Below are positions 1 to 11,431 of a stretch of DNA of 64,000 bases, piece after piece. Source of the DNA: Elysia chlorotica (Eukaryota > Mollusca > Gastropoda > Plakobranchidae); the NCBI GenBank assembly GCA_003991915.1, contig RQTK01000077.1, forward strand, positions 286,000 through 349,999. The letters are read 5' to 3'. Positions within the stretch are counted from its first letter, which is position 1; each line of letters opens with the position of its first letter. The position numbers and the translations under genes were made by a program. Under the pieces are notes generated by a model that was not told the origin of the DNA, ran no database searches, and worked only from the letters and a program-made list of their open reading frames with translations.

Positions 1-107
1 ACTTCGAGACTCATCAGACTGGTGACGAAGATGAAAGTGGGGGCCAGAAATCTCCGATCGTTATCCATATCATCCTCATCATCCCAGTCATTCTGATATT
101 ATTTTAA
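1..107 (+). CDS. Partial 3' terminal coding exon of a surface protein with a GPI-type or tail-anchor C-terminus
   Basis: The third frame is open from the window edge to a TAA at 105-107. It encodes about 34 residues: a hydrophilic acidic stretch (TGDEDESGGQ), then a spacer, then an almost purely aliphatic tail (IHIILIIPVILILF) directly before the stop. Small residues (S, G, G), a polar spacer and a C-terminal hydrophobic run are the known layout of a GPI-anchor signal; a tail anchor is the alternative. The other two frames are closed or give a low-complexity serine run. The DNA after the stop changes to A-rich, CAA-rich sequence as in a 3'UTR. The protein family cannot be named from so little. 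GPI-anchored immunoglobulin proteins of the lachesin/IgLON type end this way, but that is only a suggestion. Confidence 0.42.
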   Translation, partial: FETHQTGDEDESGGQKSPIVIHIILIIPVILILF

Positions 108-441
108 AAAAAATATTTAAAAAAAGACAACAATGAATGCTCAAACGGTGAAACACATACTACTACAAAAATAACCACACCAAAAAAAAACAACAAAAGA
201 AAAAAAAAACAATTACAGTTATCCGTTGCCTCTCTGCGTGTCATTGTTACTATGATACTACAGAATTGACTCCTTTCCGCATTCCTTTTTTTCTTTCGTG
301 TGCAATATTCCGTATATTTTACTGAAATTTAAACACATATAATGTGTGCGTGTATGTGTAGACACACATATAAAAACAACCATTCAAATGTAAGAAACCG
401 TAACATTAACAAAACGAATCAACAACAACAACAACATCATC

Positions 442-488
<47 letters not shown>

Positions 489-1035
489 AAACAACAACAA
501 CAACAACATCTGAATGAATATTCTCAAGTTTGACAAATTAATATTAGGAAAACAATGACCAAAAAAAATGCCCCTCCCCCCGCCCCTCAGCCTGGTGGAC
601 TTATTACAAACAGGCCTGTAGGGACCTGGTGTGTCCACAGGGAATCCCCGAAGGACCAGGGCATGGGAACCTGTTGGGAGGAAGCTCACGCTGCTCAATG
701 ACAATGCTATTAATAAAACCTCACGCCCAGTGATTGAGTAAATAATTCACCGCGGCAAAAAAATATTATTTAAAGCGCATACAGAAAAAAATATATGAAA
801 AAACGTAATCGGGCGAAAATTAAAACAGCGGGGTTGATGAAAAAGGGGTGTAATAGAGATGAGGCGGTGAATCAACATTTTGGCGTACTAATGAAAATAT
901 CCTAAGAAAATAATGTTAATTAAAAGAAATATACCAAAAAGAAAAGAAAACAAAACGAAAACAACAAAATATACACAAATGTATTAATAGAATTGACATG
1001 TAGAAAGGAAATAAATGAAAATCATAGGGAAAACA
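108..1035 (+). other. UTR-like A-rich DNA with possible polyadenylation signals
   Basis: This stretch follows the possible terminal exon. It is A-rich and contains a long CAA run. AATAAA hexamers occur at 712-717 and 1010-1015 and could end the transcript. A GC-richer island at about 569-720, with two repeats of ACCTG/CCTGG-type words, lies just before the first hexamer. No credible coding frame is present; a CAA-derived polyglutamine frame is an artefact of the repeat. Confidence 0.3.
421..515. repeat. (CAA)n microsatellite
   Basis: About 95 bp of nearly pure CAA with a few CAT or AAA interruptions. It reads as polyglutamine on + and polyleucine on -, with no other sign of coding. Confidence 0.95.
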
Positions 1036-1045
1036 ATAATATTGT

Positions 1046-1072
1046 AATCAAGGACTACTATAGTCCTTGATT
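1046..1072. repeat. Perfect 12-bp inverted repeat with 3-nt loop
   Basis: AATCAAGGACTA (1046-1057) and its exact reverse complement (1061-1072) are separated by only CTA. The pairing would form a stable hairpin in DNA or RNA. A T-run and then a long (GAA)n tract follow within about 85 bp. Confidence 0.85.
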
Positions 1073-1157
1073 GTAATATAATTTTTTTTTCTTCTTATTT
1101 TTCTTTCACAACCTATCTACCTCTCAAATTACAATATCATAGAAAAAGAAGAAGAAA

Positions 1158-1302
1158 AAGAAGAAGAAGAAGAAGAAGAAGAAGAAGAAGAAGAAGAAGA
1201 AGAAGAAGAAGAAGAAGAAGAAGAAGAAGAAGAAGAAGAAGAAGAAGAAGAAGAAGAAGAAGAAGAAGAAGAAGAAGAAGAAGAAGAAGAAGAAGAAGAA
1301 GA
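1158..1302. repeat. Pure (GAA)n·(TTC)n tract, about 48 units
   Basis: About 145 bp of uninterrupted GAA, with a short imperfect lead-in from 1141. Pure GAA·TTC of this length is known to form intramolecular triplex (H-DNA). The polyserine and polyphenylalanine frames across it are artefacts. Confidence 0.97.
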
Positions 1303-3147
1303 GAAAAGCATAAACAGAATAAATATGAGAAATTAAAAGCAATTGAGGTAAATTTAATTAATTGAGCCTCGCAAACCTAAAAAATATCTATACAAACAAA
1401 CAAATGTTTACGAGAAAAAAAAGACATGACTGTGAGTGTTGTATAAAAAAATTGCAAATCTGTCTTCAAATCGTGACCCATTACGTCGTTTTAAAATGCA
1501 TTAGAGGCATGCAACTAAATGTTGAAAGTTCACCACAAGCATTAAATGGAACGTTTAACGCAAACACAATGGTTCTAGAGCGACCTTAAAACGCCCCATG
1601 CACCTTGCTACAAGTCACAGCAACGGCGTAAATGAATTCTTATCAAATAATCATTAGAATTCTTCCACTGTGCAAACACATTAATTTTGCTTCATATTTT
1701 TCAACATCGATTTACTATACTAGTCGGCGTTTGCTATCACGCAGTAACATCGATTCCTAAAGTGATGCTAATACATTGTTTCTCTACAATAAACCTTAAT
1801 TTCTTGCATTTTTAGGCATAGAGGCAGATTGCCCACAAAAGATTCAAGCGTGGATCCCTGTTGTTCTTCGCGAGTAACTCTGAGTTTTGCGTTTCGAAAC
1901 TCACGCCCTTCAGAAATTACGGTTGTAATGATTTTCTTTAACGGCAAATCAGTGCATCAAACTAATGATAGATTTCTATATATTAAGGCAAAGGTCGCCG
2001 CTGCATGTACGTTAAAGATGTAAGAGATAATTAAGATAAATCCATAAATCTATGTACGATAAGTGAGCTAATGTAGACCTACGTCTAGTTTAAAGCCTGC
2101 TGTTTAAAGGCTAAAGCGTCACCTTTTTTTTCTTTATATGCAATTAAAAAATAAATACATTATTATTATTATCTCAAAGAAACCAGCTTGACATTTCTCG
2201 TACTTAAAGGCAACAGCAAGAGCTGAGGAAAGTATATGTATCTTATACAAAAAAATACTCAGTCCGTTAAGGTTTCTGGTTTAACAGAGGATGAAAAATG
2301 ACATTCAATGATACGATTTGAGTTTAGAATCCGATAATTTTCACCACTAATTCGATGTCATTGCACAATTTTATAATTTTTAATGCTACTCCCTCCCACA
2401 CACCTATCAGGGAAATAGACAAACATTGTAATTTGAAAAACAACAACAATACCGTTTAAAACAATAAGAACAACAAAAACAACAACTACTAAGAACAAAC
2501 AAACGATACCGTCAGCAACAAAAATAACAATACAACAACTACTAAGAACAAGCAGACAATCCGTAGAAAGCACGTACTATTTTGACCAAGAGAGGGCATG
2601 TCACACGTGTCATTGTTATTTAAAAAAAAATAAAACAAAACAAAACAAATCCAACAAAACAAACCGAAACAAAAAGAAATAAACCAAATTGTTTTCTTAC
2701 GCCTGATTCTGATTACAAGTCAACATCATTTTTTTCTGATAAAGAAATAATGGTTTTAGTTTAACAATGCTCAATACGACGACGTTCGGTTTTTTTTGTT
2801 TTTTTTTTTTAATCGCGTCTTTAATGGCAATATGGTAGAGGATGTGCTTTAATCTTAAATCTTTACTCTTTCGTTTTAAACAGAAAAAGCCACCTAGTTT
2901 TCAGTTTACAGCCATTTTCACAACAGCCAAAGCATTTGAGCTGTTCTTTTCAAATTGTAAATATACGTTAATATAATAATTATGAATCTGATACTTTTTG
3001 CAATTTCTTTCTAGCAAAACCACGATTTTTGTTTATCATTGTTTTTAAATAGAGTATAACTCAGACATGTCTTTATAAAACTAAAACAAATGCTAGACTT
3101 ATTTGCAGACAATCGCTGGTCACATGCATCAATTTTTTTATTGTAAT

Positions 3148-3150
<3 letters not shown>
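1303..3150. other. Unique AT-rich DNA, no supported gene
   Basis: Only short open frames occur (75 aa or less). A CAA-rich patch at about 2441-2560 contains the 19-mer CAACAACTACTAAGAACAA twice, so part of it is a small diverged duplication. A-runs and T-runs are common. I see no splice-flanked exon. Confidence 0.5.

Positions 3151-3151
<1 letters not shown>

Positions 3152-3182
<31 letters not shown>
3152..3182. repeat. (GA)n microsatellite
   Basis: About 15 uninterrupted GA units between AT-rich flanks. Confidence 0.95.
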
Positions 3183-3184
<2 letters not shown>

Positions 3185-3386
3185 AAACAAATCCTCAAGG
3201 CTTTTAAACAACGTCATACCTTTTGACAATAAATCAGTAAAAATGTATAGGATGGCTGGAATACAACTCTTAAAATCCTACAAACATTCAAAGTTCAAGG
3301 ATCTTTTAAGACGCAGGAGTAATTGAAATTGTACAGAATTATCTATGATGAAGCAGCAAGCAACCCAAACTAACGCACACAAAACT

Positions 3387-3610
3387 CAGCAAGGGAATTT
3401 TGGCATATAACACGTTTCAGTTTTATTGGGCCTTTTTCAGTACACAAATCACAAACAACAGTTTATAAACATCAGACAGAGATAAGCTAAATTGGACTCA
3501 ACAAGGGAATTTTAGCATATAACACGTTTTGGCTTTATTGGGTCTTTTTCAGTACACAAACCACAAACAACAGTTTACAAACTTCAGACAGGGATTAGCA
3601 AAATTGGATT
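3387..3610. repeat. Two-copy tandem duplication, 112-bp unit
   Basis: The word AAGGGAATTTT begins at 3391 and again at 3503. The copies stay aligned to about 3610, sharing CATATAACACGTTT and CAGTACACAAA and differing at roughly one base in eight. It has no coding content and is probably a local duplication of a longer dispersed repeat. Confidence 0.85.
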
Positions 3611-3696
3611 TGAATGTACAAACGGGTCTCTTTGCTAGCGGGATTCGTACATGCGCATTTTGGACTTTACAGAAGGCTCTGACTCTTCCTGATAAT

Positions 3697-3716
3697 TTGA
3701 CAAGTTTATCACTCTA

Positions 3717-3796
<80 letters not shown>

Positions 3797-3807
3797 ACAA
3801 GTTTATC
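3697..3807. repeat. (CT)n tract flanked by a 14-bp direct repeat
   Basis: A CT tract (3711-3793) is bordered by the exact 14-mer TTGACAAGTTTATC at 3697-3710 and again at 3794-3807. The arrangement resembles a target-site duplication around an insert, or a small tandem duplication in which one copy turned into a microsatellite. Confidence 0.9.
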
Positions 3808-3954
3808 GCTGGCGTTTGTGCCTTTGATACACAGTAAATTACAGTTAAATGAATTGCGTTGTGTTGTTAAGTATGTATCATGCACTGTGAATTTCCCCTG
3901 CGTTTCCGCTCAGTCTGCTGCTCACACTGATACCCCGCTTCTTTTATATAATTA

Positions 3955-4195
3955 TCTCTCGATTTTTACTCTCTTTTTATCTCTATGTTTCCTTCCTCAT
4001 TCCATCTCTACTCTCTTCTCTCACTCTCTCTCTATATTATGTTCTCTCTCACTCACACACACACACACACTCTCTTTCTCTTCTCTCTATCTCTCTCTCT
4101 CTACATCTCCTCTATCACAATCTATCGCTATTTCTCTTCTCTCTCTCTCCTCTTCTCTCTCTCTACATCTCTTCTGTTACAGTATCTCACTCTCA
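3955..4195. repeat. Polypyrimidine-rich region with a (CA)n core
   Basis: About 240 bp of interrupted CT with a CACACA run near 4051-4070. Leucine/serine-rich frames across it are repeat artefacts. Confidence 0.9.
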
Positions 4196-4601
4196 TGAAC
4201 TTTTCGTAAATACTTTCTCCCACGCGTAATTTATCTGTCATCATTCTAATTATCTGTCCTATTGCTCCAGGAAAGATTTGTTTTTATATAGTTTTGTATT
4301 TCATATGTTGTAACACAGTGAACCAATAACTCTACTTTTTTACCCAAAGAGATGTAACGCAGATGTACTCATTATAACGCACAATTGTATTAGCCATTGT
4401 GTGAAAGATATGCTGTTGTTGCGTTATTATGTGATATGCGTGGGTTTCTATCGATTAATTAAAGAATCAAGTTGGATAATGTTTCTCTTGCTTGTTGAAA
4501 CAGACAGTAACTGTCTTGGACTGTGGAGGAATGTTGCTTAATTAATTCCAGCGTTGGAAGAAAATGAAGACAATGCATGCAGTCGTGTATGATAGAACGG
4601 A

Positions 4602-4675
4602 GTCCCCTAGCTCAGGTGGATAGTGCACTGGACTCAAAGTTGACTATTTAAGGTTCGGAACACAGCTGATTTACC
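4602..4675 (+). mobile_element. tRNA-like SINE head fragment
   Basis: CTAGCTCAGGTGGATAGTGC resembles a tRNA D-arm and pol III A box, and AAGGTTCGGAA about 45 bp downstream matches the T-arm and B box. The 3' part is a poor match for a real tRNA, and no acceptor-stem pairing is evident, so this is a decayed SINE rather than a tRNA gene. Confidence 0.6.
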
Positions 4676-6140
4676 ATATATGCCTATGGGATTCTTTGGA
4701 CAAAGTAGTTAACATAAGACTCAATGAGTCAGTGATAAGAACAGCAGTTTTTAGGGTTTTTTGTAAAGAACAGGCAAAATGACGCCAAAGCAACATGTAT
4801 AATTCAACCTAACCCTATAGTTACACGAAAATGGTGTAATAACCTTAGTAGTCACTAAAAACACGTGCGGAAAAACGCAACTGGTTTCACCGATTTGAAT
4901 AAGGAAAAATAAAATTTGTTGAGTACATACAACGTGAACCCCGTTTGATATAATAAAAATAGTATAAGTCCACTCAAATCGAAAAGGAGAGTTGAGATTT
5001 TAAGACGAAAAAGTGGCACTTAATTACAACAGCAGCGTAAAAAATGACGTCGGTATTTATTAACTTTACCGGCTCCCTAAGAGGATTTACAAATTTGGTT
5101 GAGGAAAACCTACAACATTATACTTGCAGATTTATGATATAAAAAAAATAATTAGCATACGTGAAATGAAAGAGAAACTTCAATGAAAAACTCGAAAGGA
5201 AAACAACAAAGAGAAACTACTTTATTACAACACGACACTTTGAAGTATCCAGTGCGCAATATGTCTGGGTTTTCCCCAAATGACCCACTGATTAAAAGAC
5301 CGCAAGCACACGATTTTTAGTGGTATCTCTGACTTTTTCTTTTTATAATAATACACCATTTGGCGAAATGTCAGACGTTAAAATGTCACGTTGTTAGTAT
5401 TATCTTTTCAAACTCCTGGTCGCGGGTCAGCCTGGCAATCTCATACGGTCGTGCCAGACGACAGACCCCAGGCACTGACACACTTTGCTTTGGTCCTGGT
5501 TGGAAGTGATGCTACACTAGCACTTGTTTGAGTGCGTAGAAACAGAAGGGCAGAATAATAGTAAAATATGTTTAAGATCATATCTTCAGAAACAAACATA
5601 AAAACGTGTTAGACTTTTGACATTTATGGAGAAACTTGAAGAATAATATTTCTTGTTTGAGGAAGTTACATGATAAGTTTGCGTTTAAAGGTATATCATT
5701 TTCAGGCAATCAATAAATATATATTCGAAGATCCATGGGAGGTTGACTAGAGAACATAGTTATAAGATTGCATAGGTTATTAGACCTAGATATTTGCAAG
5801 CTGTAGAAATATTTCTGTCTTTTTTCTGTCTGGAATTTAGGGATATAGCCAAGGTTGAGTTTTTGGAAGCTTGCACAATTGCTCTCTCCATATATACATC
5901 ATTTAGTAAAATGAACACATTTTATAACATATAATTATTATGATGTGAACAACATTTAAGGAAAAACAATTCTACAACGTCTTCCTTAGACAGGCAAAAA
6001 ATTTCAACAACAATCAATAGAATTGTTCTTTTTTTATCGTGGCATTTCCTTAACAGTTGTCAGTCGATTTCTCAAGCAGTGACACGAGATGTTGATATTG
6101 GGAGGCATCCAGTGTCACCGGTATTTCCTCTATGCAGTCT
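4676..6140. other. Unique AT-rich DNA, nothing recognised
   Basis: No frame longer than about 60 codons and no tandem array. A GC-richer patch at 5415-5530 (CCTGGTCGCGGGTCAGCC and following) may be an old repeat fragment, but I could not place it in the families seen elsewhere in the window. Confidence 0.4.
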
Positions 6141-6144
6141 TCCC

Positions 6145-6454
6145 CACTCTCTCTCTCTCCACCCTCTCTCTCTCTCTTTCTCTCTATGTCTCTGCCTTTT
6201 TCTCTCTTTTTCTTTATCTGTTCATCTTGGTCTGTCTCTCTCTCTGTCTGTCTCTTTCTTTCTCTCTCTGTCCTTCTGCCCCTCTCTCTCTTTGCCTCTC
6301 TCTCTATGTGTCTCTGTCCCTCTCTCTCTCTCTTTCTCTCTCTCTTTGCCTCTCTCTCTCTGTCTGTCTTTCTCTGTCTCTGTCTCTGCCTGCCTGTCTG
6401 TCCGTCTGTCTCTGTCTCTGTCTCTGTCTCTGTCTCTCTCTGTCTCTCTCTGTC

Positions 6455-6498
<44 letters not shown>
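6145..6498. repeat. Polypyrimidine block with CTCTGT and TGTCTCTC sub-repeats
   Basis: About 350 bp of almost pure pyrimidine on +. It is organised as CT runs interrupted by TG at near-regular 6- and 8-bp spacing, mostly between 6361 and 6466. All six frames stay partly open because stop codons are rare in CT/GT DNA, which produces spurious frames of up to 198 codons. Confidence 0.93.
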
Positions 6499-6500
<2 letters not shown>

Positions 6501-7298
6501 CTCCCTACTCTACCCTCAAATTGGTAGTGCGTGCTTGTCACAGACAATCAGCAATCAGTCTCGATATTCCTCGGACTACAGGCTTCCTCCAGACACCACC
6601 ACTAGTTTATCTCTCTGTCATATCTTCGAGTCCCACTACTTTCCAGTAGAAAGTAGATCTATGTCATTCAGCTAGCAAAATGTGTATCTCATTTTTTGTA
6701 GTTTTGAGACAATTTAAAATTTACTTATGTTCTTTAGTAATAGTCCCATTTCCATAGTTTTGTTTTAGATGTTTTTGGTTAATCAAAACAAATCTCCGCA
6801 TTCTAATGTTTTCCGTACTATTACATAGTTATATGATAGTTATATGATAGTTACTGATCTAAGAAACACAGTCATTGACATGATAAATGGCATACGTCTG
6901 AGTAGTACCAGCAGTCCAACGACGTTTATAGTTTCTCAGCTTTGCGATCTCTTAGTTTCAGTAGAAAACCTAGCCGGAAACAAGCCCCATCCAAGATTCA
7001 AACCGATGGCCTTTAACTTGTCAGCGCAGAGGACAAGCGGTCAAACTAACGACGCTCATAATGCATCATCCTCTACAGAGGAACTCACACTCCTACATTT
7101 GCATGAAGATGCACACCCCCTTTTCTTCAGTAATTCTTTCAACTGCGACTTCCCTTCGTTTAATCTCGAGAGGCACATCTTCTACTCTTCAAATTTGTTT
7201 TACGACACCGTCATAACACCCGCCAAATTTGAATCGAAAATGTTAACCTCACCACTCATCCTTTCTAGCGTTTTATATTGTATTGCTTCCATCGCTTT

Positions 7299-7423
<125 letters not shown>

Positions 7424-7444
7424 TAAAAAAATTTAACCCGACAT

Positions 7445-7740
7445 ACACACTCCACACCAGTCCCATTTCAAATTCCGACTCCCCACGCAAACACACATTA
7501 ACTAGCCTTTGCCCTGCCTCGCCGCGCCTCATGCCCCTGTCCCTTCACAGGCACATTCTCGGACGTCCTCGAGTTTTTGTGGAGTTATTCCAGGCATGGC
7601 CATCTTCGCCATCTTGTGCAGGCGTCCCCCAGTGCTCCAGATAATCTCATTAGCCGCTTCATGACTCCGTAGATTGGTGTTAGCACCCGGGCAGGGGACG
7701 AGGACCTCTAGCGGGACAAATGGAAGCTTGTTGCAAAGGG
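7445..7740. other. Strongly conserved, GC-rich core of segment A
   Basis: Over roughly 270 bp (7455-7725 against 10524-10797) I count about two substitutions, while the left part of the same duplication differs at more than one base in ten. Several frames are open. The longest on the - strand that does not run into microsatellite spans about 7529-7766 (roughly 78 codons), with ordinary-complexity peptide such as KMAKMAMPGITPQKLEDVRE. One of the two differences changes an amino acid in that frame. It may be a regulatory element, an old exon, or a stretch made uniform by gene conversion; I cannot decide. Confidence 0.4.
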
Positions 7741-7790
7741 GACGACGGACTTCTTGGGATGAGTTTTAAGTGTGGTGGAATTGCAAAGGA

Positions 7791-8035
7791 TGCAAAGGAG
7801 GGAGGGGGGTAGGAAGATGTTGGTGTAGAAAGAATGAAAGGAAAAAGGGTGTGTGAGTGCTTTTGTGTGCGTGTGGGGAGGGGGGTGTAGGATGGCGGAT
7901 GGTGGTGGTTTGGACGCTATAGAAGAAATTGACATAAAAGGATATTTCAAGATATAAAGGAGGGAGAATGGAAGAGAGATAGAGAGAGAGAGAGAAGAGA
8001 GGGAGAGAGAGAGAAGAGTGAGACAGAGAGAGGGT
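7791..8035. other. Purine-rich spacer between A and B
   Basis: GGAGGG- and GGTGG-rich DNA followed by interrupted GA to 8032. No matching A/B junction sequence exists in the second copy, where other DNA lies between A' and B'. Confidence 0.6.
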
Positions 8036-9384
8036 GTGTCGAACGACTTAAAAGAGATGTGGATTTAAGAAATTAGATATGCGGAAAGGGCTGCATAAAA
8101 TCCTTATTTTGAGGGTATGAAACTCACAAAGGGAAATCGGCGAGAAAAAAAAATGAACGAAGATCAGAAAAGAAAAAGAAAAAAAAAATTCTGGCATAAA
8201 ATCGAGACGTGACCAGTGGACAATAAAGGCGTGAAAATGAAAAGGAAATGAGGAGTTTGAATATTCTACACCGAAAAGCCGGTTACGTGTCATTTTGGTA
8301 CATTTTCACGGATTTATAAAATTGTTGAAATAATTATAATTATTGTGATATACATAAAGAACCTTTTAAAAAAAGAACGTTGAGCCAATACTAAAACTTT
8401 GATTAAAATACGACATTTCACCTATAGTGGAATGTTTGTATCTCCCCTTCTCCACAACCCCTTCCCCTCTCCATTAAATTACAAACAACAAAGTAACCAT
8501 AATGTGAATGTAAATGATGCGGAGGGAAGTGAAAGAAATAAAGTTCTTGGATTGTCAATACTAACGACTTTAGAAGGGATGGATCAAAGACCAACTCTGA
8601 GTCGTTAGAAATTGTATGCTCTTAAAGCTAAGTGAGGAGAAAAATTGAATGCATAAAAATTGTTTAGGAGAAGAAAAACGAAATGTCAACATCACAAGAC
8701 TGAGGTATCCAGACCAGAATAACGGAGACTGAAAATTTTGAAATACAATAAGAAGAAAGTTGAAGTTAGTGAGGAAAGAGGGGAAGATGTGTGTTAGTGT
8801 GTGAAGAATTCTTTGGACTGCTTTCAGACAATGTTAGGAGTCAGTCGTAAACGGGATTAGGGAGTCGATCATTAGAATAATTATTGGATTGAGAGAGCAC
8901 GAAAGCAATAGGGGAGGTGTAGCAGGAGGTCTTGGATGTATGTGAGGAAAAGAACAAATAGCAGACAGGGCGGTAGACAAGAAAAGGAGATAAATGGGTT
9001 AGTACGGATTTTACCGGTACATGTTTAAGGAGCGGACATGATAAATAGAAACAGAAATACAAAGCGATACGGTACGGCAAGCTGGACTGAAAACGAAAGA
9101 CAAAAATCAACACATTTTATGGACAATGTAGAAAAAAGATAATGTTAGAGACACAATACATGTATCAAGTTTTGAAAAGAATAAAGAGAATAAATCATAC
9201 ACTGAGAAGGTCTTTGTAACATAATTTCAAATGCTTGAGAATACTATAATAATGAAAAAAATGATCTCATAGCAAACATTTCATATAACTAAAATTTTTA
9301 TTTTTGTTTTGTATTGGCGTCAAATATGATGACAAAATAGTTTTGCGACGGAAAAACATTAAAAGAAATAAGATAACACGAGAA

Positions 9385-9438
<54 letters not shown>

Positions 9439-9719
9439 GCAGAGAGAGCACATTACTAAACCTAGAATAATTATATGATTATGATATCGAACTAGATCGC
9501 GCTTAAACAGATTGGCCTCATTTCCCGACCTGATCTGGCTGATCATAACATTGTTCTCAATGTCCTGGCAGGGTGGACCAGGGAACAGTCGCCCTGTAAA
9601 TTCTTTTAACCTAGATAATTCCGAGTAGTCGATACCAGATGGTGGGACCAAGAGCCACTTTATTGAGTTTTCGCCAAGACAAAATGGAAGAGAAAGATTC
9701 AGGTGAAGGAACAATATTA
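8036..9719. repeat. Duplicated segment B, copy 1
   Basis: This is colinear with 13820-15957, about 90% identical by eye, sharing GTGGATTTAAGAAATTAGA near the left end and ATTCTTTTAACCTAGATAAT near the right. A 145-codon - strand frame at 9298-9735 recurs in the other copy, but base changes between the copies mostly alter amino acids, so the frame shows no protein-level constraint. Confidence 0.88.
9386..9431. repeat. (GA)n microsatellite in segment B
   Basis: About 23 GA units followed by GACAGACAGGCAG. The corresponding site in B' is expanded to about 240 bp. Confidence 0.95.
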
Positions 9720-10390
9720 CATCTTCTGGTCCCACTTCTCTCCCACGGAAAGTAGATCTATATCAGTCAGCTAGCAGAATGTGTATCTCAATTTTATAGT
9801 TTTGAGACAATTTGAAGGTTACTTATGTTCTGTAGTAATAGTCTCATTTCCATAGTCTTTTGGATGTTTTTGGTTAATCAAAACTAATCTCCGCATTTTA
9901 ATGTTTTGAGTACTATTACATAGTTACTGATCTAAGAAACACAGTCATTGAGATGGTAAATGGCATATGTACGAGTTGTACCAGAAGTCTAACGATCTTT
10001 ATAGTTGCTCAGTTTTGTGATCTCTATGTTTCAGTAGAAAACCCTTTTCGGAAACAAGACACCAGCCAAGACTCAAACCGATGGCCTTTAACTTGTCAGC
10101 CCAGAGCACAAGCGTTCAAACTACCGACGCTCAAGATCCATCCTCCTCTACAGTGGAACTCACACTCTTACATTTGCATCAAGATGCACACCCCCTTTTC
10201 TTCAGTAATTCTTTCAACTGCGACTTCCCTTCGTCTAATCTCGAGAGACACATCTTCTACTCTTCAAATTTGTTTTACGCCACCGTCATAACACCCGCCC
10301 CTTGTCAAATTTGGATCGACAATTTTAACTTTGCAACCCATCCTTCGTATCCTTTTATATTGTATTGCTTCCATCGCTTTTGTGTGTGTG

Positions 10391-10430
<40 letters not shown>

Positions 10431-10440
10431 NNNNNNNNNN

Positions 10441-10478
<38 letters not shown>

Positions 10479-10860
10479 CCTCTCCCTCCCTTCCCCCTCT
10501 CGAAAAAATATTTCACCCCACACCAGTCCCATTTCAAATTCCGACTCCCCACGCAAACACACATTAACTAGCCTTTGCCCTGCCTCGCCGCGCCTCATGC
10601 CCCTGTCCCTTCACTGGCACATTCTCGGACGTCCTCGAGTTTTTGTGGAGTTATTCCAGGCATGGCCATCTTCGCCATCTTGTGCAGGCGTCCCCCAGTG
10701 CTCCAGATAATCTCATTAGCCGCTTCATGACTCCGTAGATTGGTGTTAGCACCCGGGCAGGGAACGAGGACCTCTAGCGGGACAAATGGAAGCTTGTTGC
10801 AAAGGGGACACCGACTTTTTGGGATGAGTTTTAAGTGTGGTGGAGTTGCAAAGGATGGAT
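9720..10860. repeat. Duplicated segment A, copy 2 (A')
   Basis: This begins where B ends and aligns with 6618-7790. The tandem order A-B-A' is therefore contiguous. It ends next to a 22-base G run. Confidence 0.88.
10391..10498. repeat. (CT)n tract with a 10-N gap
   Basis: CT repeat on both sides of ten Ns at 10431-10440. The N count is probably a placeholder for an unresolved repeat length. Confidence 0.95.
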
Positions 10861-10861
10861 T

Positions 10862-10883
10862 GGGGGGGGGGGGGGGGGGGGGG
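10862..10883 (+). repeat. 22-base G homopolymer at the edge of A'
   Basis: An uninterrupted run of 22 Gs marks the exact place where homology to segment A stops and unrelated SINE-bearing DNA starts. It could form a G-quadruplex or mark a join. Confidence 0.9.
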
Positions 10884-10904
10884 TTCTCAACTTCAGATAG
10901 GTGA

Positions 10905-10980
10905 GGCGCCTAATAGCTCAGTCGGCAGTGTCCCAGACTGACGGGCAGGGTCTTTAGATCTGAACCCGAGTCAGTGCCTT
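10905..10980 (+). mobile_element. tRNA-like SINE head 1 of a cluster of three
   Basis: CTAATAGCTCAGTCGGCAGTG matches the tRNA D-arm/A-box pattern; AGATCTGAACCCGAG stands where the B box should be. It shares CTGACGGGCAGG-type middle sequence with the next element, so the two belong to one family. Confidence 0.6.
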
Positions 10981-11251
10981 ACAATACTGTATTGGTAACA
11001 TTCTTTGGTTAATAATTTATTGTGGATGTAATAATATTCACGGTGTCATTTTACTTTGTAATGTCCTTATTATTTTCGGCTTCACACAGATGGTATGCCG
11101 TAGGGCTCATTTTGTAGTGTTCTCGATTGTTGTACAATGTTGCCAATGTACGTTCAAATTCTAGAGAGGTGTTAATGAAAAATTAGATAATGGTAACCTG
11201 ATTAAAGATTGCTACCCCAATTCTCGTCCTAGAGATGTTTCACCTAACACA

Positions 11252-11325
11252 GGTGGTGCGCCTAATAACTCAGTCGTTGGTGGTCTCGAATGACGCGCAG
11301 GGTGTCCGAGGATCGAATCTCAATT
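11252..11325 (+). mobile_element. tRNA-like SINE head 2 of the cluster
   Basis: CTAATAACTCAGTCG is followed by GACGCGCAGGGTGTCCGAGG and then the B-box-like GATCGAATCTC. It lies about 345 bp after the first head, in the same orientation. Confidence 0.6.
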
Positions 11326-11431
11326 GTTGCCCCTGACTTCTCTCAGGAAACTCAGCCGTCTCTAAAAAATATCAATTTAAAACTGCTTTGTGACATGTTG
11401 TTGTATCAGAGATTCTGGAAATGACATTGAT

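Noticed and set aside
342-533. Polyglutamine protein
   Set aside because: It is translation of a CAA microsatellite; nothing else supports a gene.
3387-3610. Terminal repeats of an LTR-type element
   Set aside because: The copies are directly adjacent, with no internal region and no element-type coding sequence nearby; a tandem duplication fits.
6050-6675. Several long frames on both strands
   Set aside because: All are produced by the CT/GT-rich block; they are low-complexity Ser/Leu or Arg/Glu sequences.
9298-9735. 145-codon - strand frame with a protein-like part, also present at 15365-15952
   Set aside because: It is shared only because the DNA is duplicated. Most base differences between copies change the amino acid, as expected without protein-level selection, and the frame runs into a GA tract.
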